Origin: Myxococcota bacterium
Lineage (GTDB): Bacteria; Myxococcota_A; UBA9160; UBA4427
DNA length: 32,402 nt
Reading direction: 5' to 3'
Assembly (NCBI GenBank): GCA_029941885.1
Contig: JAPYTP010000051.1
Span: 1 to 32,402, forward strand
In this document: positions 26,625 to 32,402 of the stretch, one piece after another
Position numbering within the stretch: position 1 is the first letter of the stretch
How the letters are laid out: every line of letters starts with the position of its first letter
Position numbers and translations under genes: made by a program
The notes under the pieces: generated by a model
What the model was told of the DNA's origin: nothing
What the model saw: only the letters and a program-made list of their open reading frames with translations
The model's database searches: none

Positions 26625-27299
26625 ATGAGACGAATCGAATCTCTCGCGCTCTTTCCGCTCTCCGACGTCGTCCTCCTGCCGGAGGTCTCGGTGCCTCTCT
26701 ACATCTTCGAACCGCGCTATCGGCAGATGACTCGGGATGCACTCGCCAGCGACCACCAGATCGGTATGGTCGCAGTCCGCCCGGACAGCGTCGCTGCGAT
26801 CGCAGGAGATCCGCCGGTTTTCGAGGTCGGCTGTCTCGGTCGCATTGCCCACTCACAGGAACGACCGGACGGCACCTTCCAGATCATGTTGCTCGGCGAA
26901 AGTCGCTTCCGAATCCTCGAGGAAAACGCGCCCACGAGCGAGCGCTTATATCGATCGGCGCGCGTCGAGCTGATTGCGGATCGCGCGCCAGAGACCGCGG
27001 AAGAAATCGATGCGATGCAACGGAGTCGAAGAGAACTGCTCTCCTTGCTCGAGCGACTCGCCCGCCACATTGGCGCGGCCGATGATCCGAGGAGGGTGAC
27101 CGAAACGTTCGAGCGACTCGAGTCAGCGCGCCTCGTCAATGCACTGACTCAATCCATCTCATTCAGTCCGATCGAACGACAACAACTGCTCGAAGCGGAG
27201 TCGATCCTGGGACGCTGCGAAACAATGGGGGATTTGTTGCGCTTTCGGCTCGCCGCACTCGGCTCAGGTGAATCCCGGACGGCCGAACTCCCGAATTGA
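26625..27299 (+). CDS. Lon substrate-binding (LON-N) domain protein
   Basis: 224 residues from ATG 26625; a GTG directly before it at 26622 is an alternative. The start LALFPLSDVVLLPEVSVPLYIFEPRYRQM is the hallmark of the Lon N-terminal domain, and VGCLGRIAHSQERPDGTFQIMLLGESRFRI follows. The helical second half (SRRELLSLLERLARHIG to the end) matches the helical part of that domain. There is no AAA+ or protease part, so it is the stand-alone type seen in many bacteria, with unknown role, perhaps as an adaptor or a modified-protein reader. It precedes the AT-rich gap before dnaA. Confidence 0.92.
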   Translation: MRRIESLALFPLSDVVLLPEVSVPLYIFEPRYRQMTRDALASDHQIGMVAVRPDSVAAIAGDPPVFEVGCLGRIAHSQERPDGTFQIMLLGESRFRILEENAPTSERLYRSARVELIADRAPETAEEIDAMQRSRRELLSLLERLARHIGAADDPRRVTETFERLESARLVNALTQSISFSPIERQQLLEAESILGRCETMGDLLRFRLAALGSGESRTAELPN

Positions 27300-27883
27300 C
27301 GTAATGTATTTCTGACGCCCCGTTAAATCGAGTAATTTGTCGTAATACAGGGAAAAAGTCCGAATTATTGAGATGACCAATTCATAAACGGCGGTTCATT
27401 GTCGGCTCGAGAAGAGTTGAATTCGGTTATGAATGTGCGCCGAAGGCCCTCGAATCACATTGAAAATCGACTTGCAAACACCGTTAATATGCCGTTTTCC
27501 GCCCCCTCGCGGCCGTTTCCAAATTGTGTCACCCGCCCTCGCCGATCCGACCCACGCTTCATTGCCAATGCTCAGGACAAGTGGTTAACTCGCTTTGCTC
27601 GAAGAGAATCAGATACGAATCTAGCGAGACCCCCGTGAACCTCTTGAGATCCCCCCAGATCCGCTCGAGATCCCAGTTTCTGAGGCCAGTAAGCCCCGCC
27701 CGCCGACAGACTTTTCAGGTCGTCCGAATGGGCTGGGGTAAACACTCCAGGCGTTCACGGATTGCTCGCGATGTCGTCCCGACCCTTTTCGCGCACTTCG
27801 CACTCTTCTCCCCACGTTCGGCTTTCGTCCTAGGAAGCCGCGCTCTTCGTTAACAGACCCTTGTTGTTGGTTGGCTTCTCTGG
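27300..27883. other. 584-base AT-rich gap before dnaA; candidate origin or regulatory region
   Basis: There is no gene here that I can support. The first 230 bases (27300-27530) are much richer in A and T than anything else in the window (for example GTAATTTGTCGTAATACAG). The pentamer GTTAA recurs at about 27322, 27483, 27583 and 27849, twice as the CCGTTAA heptamer. GAGATCCC occurs twice (near 27646 and 27667). No exact E. coli-type DnaA box (TTATCCACA) was seen. The position, before a dnaA gene and with an AT-rich segment, suits an origin, but repeats and unwinding sites are not proven. The GTTAA clusters could also be promoters. Confidence 0.4.
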
Positions 27884-29725
27884 ATGACCTATTCGCCCAA
27901 GGTCTGGAGTGACGCGTTGCGTCGGCTTCAGAATGAGATCCCTGAATTTGCTTTCGACGCGTGGATCACACCGCTCACGGTGAAGATCTCCGACGACCGC
28001 CTGATCCTGGGGTGCCCAACCTCGTTTCATCGCGATCGCGTTGTCCGACATCATCTCGATGCGATCGAGCGGTGTTGGCGACCCGCCTGCGAAGCGGCGG
28101 GCAAGACCGGCCCCACCGCGATCGCAGTCATGACACAATCGGAATTTGCCGAAGTGGCGGGCCAGGCTGTCGACGCGTCGGTCGGCCCGGGAGCGGTCCG
28201 CACCGCACGAGCCCCCATGCGAACGGTCGACACCGGATCCATGGCAATCGCCGTGAACGGCCCCGGCGTCACTCCATTCGCCCCCGTCGTCTCCGGTCCG
28301 GGCGGTCTGCGCCCGCTCACGCCTCTCCCCTCCAAGCGGCCCTCCAAGCGGCCCTCCAAGCGGCCCTCCAAGCGGCCCTCCAAATCCGCGCGAAAGACGG
28401 CCGACGGCAACCGCTACGAGTCGAAAATCTCGGCGGGGCACTTGGCACCTCCCGTCCGTAGCGGCGCGAATCGCAACCCGAGCCGCGCCACTCATGTCGA
28501 GTCGGGCCTTCGCCCGGTGCTTCAGGAGCCCCGAGCGCATCCGAAGATCGATTTCGGACTCGATGGCGACGCGGTGCGCAAGGATCTGCCCTTCGGTTTC
28601 GACACCTTCATCGTCGGTCCCTGCAACGCCCTGGCTCGTGAGGCTGCCGTCGCCCTCGCACGACGACGCCAGCGAAGCCTCAACCTGCTCTACCTCGGCG
28701 GCGATACGGGAATGGGCAAGACTCATCTAGCCCGGGCCACGGCGGACGAGGCACGCCTGCAGGCCATCGGATCCCCAGCGCCGGGAGCTGCGTTCTGCTC
28801 GGCAACGCGAGGCGCCGCCCCGCGTGACCCTCGTGGTCCGACGCGCGTGATCTACACCTCCGCCGAGCAATTCACGAGTGATTTCGTCTCCGCGATGCGG
28901 AACGGGCGCAATGACGCCTGGACCCGGCGCTATCGCGGGACGATCGACCTCTTCGTCGTCGAGGACATCCATTTCCTGGTCGGGCGAACAAAAACCCAGC
29001 TCGAGCTCTATCACACGATCGAACACGTCCTCGACTCCGGCGGTCGGGTGCTCATGACGGGCGATCGGGCGCCACGCGACCTGACGGGCCTCGACGAGCG
29101 TCTGCGAGCCCTCGTCGCGCGGGGCTTCGTCGCCGAACTCGACCGTCCGGACGCAGTCGTACGAAGCCATATCCTGCGAGCCAAGGCCGCCGCTGGGGGT
29201 ATTCATCTCCCTTCGGATTGCCTCGATCTCCTGGTCGACTCGACCGGAGGCAGCGTGCGCGATGTCGAAGGTGTGCTGATCCAGGTCGTCACCACCGCGT
29301 CGCTGCTCGGTCGACCGATCGACATGACACTGACTCGAGAGGCGATCGACCTGAAATCGGGCGCGCAGTCGGCGTTGGCCCCACCCAAGCTCGACGTCGG
29401 AGAGGTCGTCCGAATCGTGGCCGCCTTCTTTGGAACGCGCCCCGAAGTCCTCGCATCGCGATCGAGGCGCCGAGATATCCTCGTGCCACGCCAGCTTGCG
29501 ATGTACCTGGCCCACCGCCATACCGAGGCCTCGCTCACTGAGATCGGCCGCGGTCTCGGTCGCGATCATCCGTCGGTCCGCAACGCGATCATGCGCATCG
29601 AACGGCAGATTCTCGAGAACGCGCCGCTTCGGTATCAGGTCGAAGCGCTCTCCGAACGAATCGACCGTCGTCTCACCGCGGATGTCGCATCGACTATCGA
29701 TCCGAACCCGTCGGACGGCGAGTAG
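27884..29725 (+). CDS. dnaA: Divergent DnaA replication initiator
   Basis: 613 residues, much longer than the usual 450-500. Domain I starts WSDALRRLQNEIPEFAFDAWITPL; the linker (about 85-230) is long with PSKR repeats at about 149-167; the AAA+ domain has Walker A GDTGMGKTHL (Lys279), Walker B VVEDIHFL (Glu360, Asp361) and a sensor-2 Arg in SVRDVEGVL. Two odd points: the residue matching the E. coli Arg285 finger (KSRFGWG) is Leu410 in RALVARG, and the DNA-binding signature is GLGRDHPSV instead of FGGRDHTTV, one residue shorter and with Thr to Pro and Ser. About 20 extra residues lie after Walker A. No dnaN or other replication gene follows; cofH ends 13 bases away on the other strand. It may be a paralog or a lineage-specific DnaA. 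ATG 27884 has no clear ribosome binding site. Confidence 0.93.
   Translation: MTYSPKVWSDALRRLQNEIPEFAFDAWITPLTVKISDDRLILGCPTSFHRDRVVRHHLDAIERCWRPACEAAGKTGPTAIAVMTQSEFAEVAGQAVDASVGPGAVRTARAPMRTVDTGSMAIAVNGPGVTPFAPVVSGPGGLRPLTPLPSKRPSKRPSKRPSKRPSKSARKTADGNRYESKISAGHLAPPVRSGANRNPSRATHVESGLRPVLQEPRAHPKIDFGLDGDAVRKDLPFGFDTFIVGPCNALAREAAVALARRRQRSLNLLYLGGDTGMGKTHLARATADEARLQAIGSPAPGAAFCSATRGAAPRDPRGPTRVIYTSAEQFTSDFVSAMRNGRNDAWTRRYRGTIDLFVVEDIHFLVGRTKTQLELYHTIEHVLDSGGRVLMTGDRAPRDLTGLDERLRALVARGFVAELDRPDAVVRSHILRAKAAAGGIHLPSDCLDLLVDSTGGSVRDVEGVLIQVVTTASLLGRPIDMTLTREAIDLKSGAQSALAPPKLDVGEVVRIVAAFFGTRPEVLASRSRRRDILVPRQLAMYLAHRHTEASLTEIGRGLGRDHPSVRNAIMRIERQILENAPLRYQVEALSERIDRRLTADVASTIDPNPSDGE
28328..28383 (+). 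repeat. 12-bp tandem repeat in the DnaA linker
   Basis: The unit CCCTCCAAGCGG occurs four times in perfect copies, then eight more bases. It is in frame and encodes Pro-Ser-Lys-Arg repeats in the DnaA domain II linker. Such repeats grow and shrink by slippage, and each change of unit keeps the frame. It is too short and unspaced to be a CRISPR. Confidence 0.95.
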
Positions 29726-29738
29726 CGAGGAAACGCTC

Positions 29739-30992
29739 TCAGGCCGCGGGCGCTCCGGCCGCCGCAGCCGGATTCGCGTTCTCGAGCGGCTTGCGCCAGC
29801 GCGCGGGGCCGGAGAGGTCGACCACCTGAGCGGGCTCTTTCGAGGGCGGATCGAGGGCCGGATCCTCGAAGCGCCGAACCGTGTCGTATAGGGTCGTGCG
29901 CTCGACGGGGATTCGACCGATCTCTCGGATCAGCCGGCGGAATTCTTCGGGCGGCGTGTTCTCGCCGTGGTCAGCGCCGGACTCGCGGCTGATCGACTCT
30001 TCCATCAACGTGCCACCGAAATCATTCGCCCCCGCGCACAGCGCCATCTGACCGAGCTTGTGGCCCATCTTGACCCAGGAGACCTGGATATTGGTGATAT
30101 GCGGTCGCAGGAAGAGCCTGGACACGGCGATCATTCGCAGGTCCTCCTCCATCGAGGGCCCGGGGCGAGCACCCAGCAGGTTGTAGAGCAGATTCCGTTC
30201 GTGGATGAAGCCGAGGGGAACGAACTCGGTGAATCCCCCTGTCTCCTTCTGGATCTCGCGTAGGAGATCGAGATGCCCAGCGATGTGACGGGGTTCCTCG
30301 ATATGGCCGTACATGAGCGTCGAGGTCGAGCGCAGACCGATTCCATGCGCCGCCTTGATGATCTCCACCCATCGGTCCGTCTTCAGCTTGTTCGGCGAAA
30401 GAATATCCCGGATTTCGTCGTCGAGAATCTCCGCCGCGGTCCCCGGCATCGTCCCGAGACCTGCGTCCACGAGCCATCGCAGATAGGACGAAAGCTCCAT
30501 CCCACTCTTCTTGTGAGCGAAGTCCATTTCTTCCGGGGAATACGCGTGGATGTGGAGGTTGGGGTAGACACTCTTCACGGCCGTCAAGATGTCTCGATAG
30601 TGCTGGTGGTTCTTGTTCGGATGGATCCCCCCCTGAATACAGACTTCGGTCGCTCCTCGTTTCACCGCATCCTGGCACTTGGCAAGGATTTCGTCGTGAC
30701 TCCGATCGAAGGCCTCCTCCTTATCGTCCCTGTGACGCGCGAAGCCGCAGAACGAACATCCGACATAACAGACATTCGTAAAATTGATATTGCGACAGAC
30801 GACGTAACTGACGTCGTCTCCGCAGTCGCGCTGCCGCGCCAGATCCGCAGCAGCGATCAGGGCATGAAAATCCATCCCGTGAGCCCCAAGCAGCCGTTCT
30901 GCACTTGCAGGGGTGAGTTCCTTGCCTTCGAGCGCATCCTCGAGGAGGCTGCGGACGTCGGGGGATACGGCAGAGGTGAGTTGATCGAACAT
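29739..30992 (-). CDS. cofH: FO synthase subunit 2 (CofH), radical SAM
   Basis: Joins the ribityl-aminouracil from riboflavin synthesis to a tyrosine-derived fragment, forming the precursor that CofG cyclises into FO, the F420 chromophore. 417 residues. The 4Fe-4S cluster Cys are 75, 79 and 82 (CYVGCSFC, CxxxCxxC), preceded by NINFTNV. EVCIQGGIHP, IHAYSPEEMDFA, GLGTMPGTAAEILDDEIR and STSTLMYGHIEEPRH are the conserved core. MqnC/MqnE are close relatives, but the GLGTMPGTAAEIL region and the direct link to cofG favour CofH. ATG at 30992 has GAGGAGG nine bases upstream and starts one base after the cofG stop, so they form an operon. Confidence 0.93.
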   Translation of the reverse strand: MFDQLTSAVSPDVRSLLEDALEGKELTPASAERLLGAHGMDFHALIAAADLARQRDCGDDVSYVVCRNINFTNVCYVGCSFCGFARHRDDKEEAFDRSHDEILAKCQDAVKRGATEVCIQGGIHPNKNHQHYRDILTAVKSVYPNLHIHAYSPEEMDFAHKKSGMELSSYLRWLVDAGLGTMPGTAAEILDDEIRDILSPNKLKTDRWVEIIKAAHGIGLRSTSTLMYGHIEEPRHIAGHLDLLREIQKETGGFTEFVPLGFIHERNLLYNLLGARPGPSMEEDLRMIAVSRLFLRPHITNIQVSWVKMGHKLGQMALCAGANDFGGTLMEESISRESGADHGENTPPEEFRRLIREIGRIPVERTTLYDTVRRFEDPALDPPSKEPAQVVDLSGPARWRKPLENANPAAAAGAPAA

Positions 30993-30993
30993 G

Positions 30994-32223
30994 TCAGGCG
31001 GCCTCCTCGGACTGGTTATTTCGCTGCGCATAGCCCTCGTCGTTGGCGTATCTAGGCAGCAGTGCCCGCACCTGCGGGTCAAAGAAATCGGCACGTTCGA
31101 GGATCCAATCCGGATAGACCGGTCCTCGCTCGAAGAGCGTGAAGCCCGCGGCTTCCGTGTCCTCACGAAGCTTTCGCAGCGCGGGCCAGGGCGCCTCGGG
31201 GTTGATGAAGTCGACGGTCACCGGCGAGACGCCGCCCCAATCGTCGACCCCGGCGTCGAGCAGACGCGCAAGCATTCCCTGCCCCAGATTGGGCGGAGCC
31301 TGGACGTGGACCTCGCGCGGCAGGATCAAGCGTGAGAGCGCGACCCAACCGATCACGTGAGCGTCGTCGAGGGGCGAAACCGCGCGCATCTTCGTCCCGG
31401 GTTTGGGGTGGAAGGGCTGGATGATCGCTTCCTGGATGTGCCCATAGCGCCGCGCCAGGTCGGCGATGGTCCAGAGCGTGTCGACGCGCTCCTCATCGTT
31501 CTCACCGATTCCGAGCAGCATCCCACTCGTAAAGGGGATCTTCAGTTCGCCCGCCTCGACGTGCATCTTGATGCGGGTCGCGGGTTCCTTGTCCGGCGCA
31601 TGAAAATGGGGGCCGCCCTTGGCGCGCAATCTCTGGCTCGTCGTCTCGAGCATCAGCCCCATCGAAGCGTTGTAGGGCCGTAGCCGAGCCATCTCCTCCT
31701 TCGTCAGAATTCCCGCGTTCGTATGGGGGAGCATGCCCTTCTCGATCGTGACCCGGCAGGCCTCCACGATCAAATCTGTCGTGCTCGACATGCCACGCGC
31801 GTCGAGCATCTCGCGATAGCTGCGATAGGCGACTTCCGGCTTGTCTCCCAGACACATGAGCGCCTCGACACAACCCGTCGCCACGCCGCCGCGAACCACT
31901 TCGGTCACCTCGTCGATGGAATAGGTATGGGCCTCAGCGGAATCGGGAAGTTTGGCAAAGGTGCAATAGGAACACCGATTTCGGCAAAGATTCGTGAGCG
32001 GGATGAAGATGTTTCGGCTCACCGTGACGCGATCACCGGTCTCCGCCCGCTTGATCGATCGAGCCCCTTCGCAGATCGCGTGGCGAATCGAGGGATCACC
32101 GAGCTGACCGCCGAGCGTCTCTGCCTGATCGCGATCGAGCCCACCGCCTGCGACGACGTCTCCCACCCATCGCTCCACCTCGGCCTGCCCCGGCCCGGAG
32201 TTTGATCGTGCCGAAGCGCTCAC
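30994..32223 (-). CDS. cofG: FO synthase subunit 1 (CofG), radical SAM
   Basis: Closes the deazaflavin ring to give 7,8-didemethyl-8-hydroxy-5-deazariboflavin (FO). Starting at GTG 32223 gives 409 residues. The cluster site CRNRCSYC (CxxxCxxC) falls at residues 80-87 in this numbering; MLPHTNAGILTKEEMARLRPYNASMG, GGPHFHAPDK, MLLGIGENDEER and PPNLGQGM are family core motifs. The frame is open far upstream: TTG 32358 would add 45 Pro/Ala/Gln-rich residues and pass through an 11-G run (32323-32333), and there is no stop before the window edge. The true start is therefore uncertain. First gene of the cofG-cofH operon. Confidence 0.92.
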   Translation of the reverse strand: MSASARSNSGPGQAEVERWVGDVVAGGGLDRDQAETLGGQLGDPSIRHAICEGARSIKRAETGDRVTVSRNIFIPLTNLCRNRCSYCTFAKLPDSAEAHTYSIDEVTEVVRGGVATGCVEALMCLGDKPEVAYRSYREMLDARGMSSTTDLIVEACRVTIEKGMLPHTNAGILTKEEMARLRPYNASMGLMLETTSQRLRAKGGPHFHAPDKEPATRIKMHVEAGELKIPFTSGMLLGIGENDEERVDTLWTIADLARRYGHIQEAIIQPFHPKPGTKMRAVSPLDDAHVIGWVALSRLILPREVHVQAPPNLGQGMLARLLDAGVDDWGGVSPVTVDFINPEAPWPALRKLREDTEAAGFTLFERGPVYPDWILERADFFDPQVRALLPRYANDEGYAQRNNQSEEAA

Positions 32224-32322
32224 CCACCCCGCCTGGGCCCGTTTCGACTCGGGGGACAATACGTCCGTGTCGGCCTGCTCGGCCTGCTTCGCATCCTGCA
32301 ACGGTGTCTCCGGCAATCGGGC

Positions 32323-32333
32323 GGGGGGGGGGG
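32323..32333. repeat. Eleven-G homopolymer
   Basis: Eleven consecutive G (C on the cofG strand) lie 100 bases upstream of the chosen cofG start, within the possible N-terminal extension. A run like this is prone to length change and to sequencing error. If coding begins further upstream, each base gained or lost would switch the frame. Confidence 0.95.
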
Positions 32334-32402
32334 AGTCGGGGGGCTTTCGGCGCGCCAACGTATGTCTGCACCGAGCTGGATCCGGGTGCGGCCAGCGCTT
32401 TG

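Noticed and set aside
28328..28383. Short repeats as a CRISPR array
   Set aside because: The 12-base units are directly adjacent with no spacers and lie in frame in the DnaA linker.
29739..30992. cofH as menaquinone enzyme MqnC or MqnE
   Set aside because: The direct operon with cofG and the GLGTMPGTAAEIL region fit CofH better, although a profile search would be decisive.

Overview
This is a GC-rich (roughly 62-65% by eye), gene-dense bacterial chromosome segment with no rRNA, recognisable tRNA, insertion sequence, prophage or CRISPR array. Lipoprotein signal peptides with Gram-negative-type lipoboxes, a CcmI/CycH-like cytochrome c maturation domain, the group-2 PyrF, acyl-CoA dehydrogenase, and separate cofG and cofH genes for the F420 chromophore fit an environmental Gram-negative of the old Deltaproteobacteria sphere (Myxococcota- or Desulfobacterota-like). 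That placement is an inference from gene content and style, not from a marker phylogeny.

Layout. 1-6.1 kb: the start of a gene leaving the window, an acyl-CoA dehydrogenase, a 43-residue very basic protein, pyrF, tgt, a lipoprotein joining a SurA-like region to a DsbA-like thioredoxin domain, and a protein carrying only a sigma-70 region 2. 6.4-12.6 kb: ychF and rnhA on plus, then a long minus-strand series (read from high to low coordinate: orphan histidine kinase, membrane-anchored SDR, EVE-domain protein, YbjN-like lipoprotein, ArsC). 12.9-18.7 kb: aroC, a frameshifted GNAT gene, a SnoaL-like protein, an APH-type kinase, a small membrane protein with a CinA-N-like protein, a 2Fe-2S ferredoxin with CbiX, and a Nudix hydrolase. 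18.8-25.2 kb: a ClC transporter with CBS and TrkA-C tails, a CcmI-like lipoprotein divergent from an exported MORN-type protein, thiC under a TPP riboswitch, and a DUF4149 membrane protein. 25.2-32.4 kb: a small acidic protein, a zinc metallopeptidase, a Lon-N-domain protein, a 584-base AT-rich gap, a divergent DnaA, and the cofG-cofH operon at the right edge.

How genes work together. Clear functional units are few: cofG-cofH (F420 chromophore), tgt with the thiol-disulfide lipoprotein (1-base overlap), ferredoxin-cbiX (abutting), the CinA-like and DUF4079-like pair, and EVE-lipoprotein (4-base overlap). Most other genes are single housekeeping genes (pyrF, aroC, thiC, ychF, rnhA).

The most unusual items are the DnaA protein, which lacks the arginine-finger residue, has a shortened and substituted DNA-recognition signature, and has a tandem-repeat linker, together with the AT-rich gap before it; four convergent gene pairs whose stop codons overlap in the same CTAA/CTAG tetranucleotide; a region-2-only sigma-like protein; an 11-G run in the 5' part of cofG; and two compensating frameshifts in the GNAT gene.
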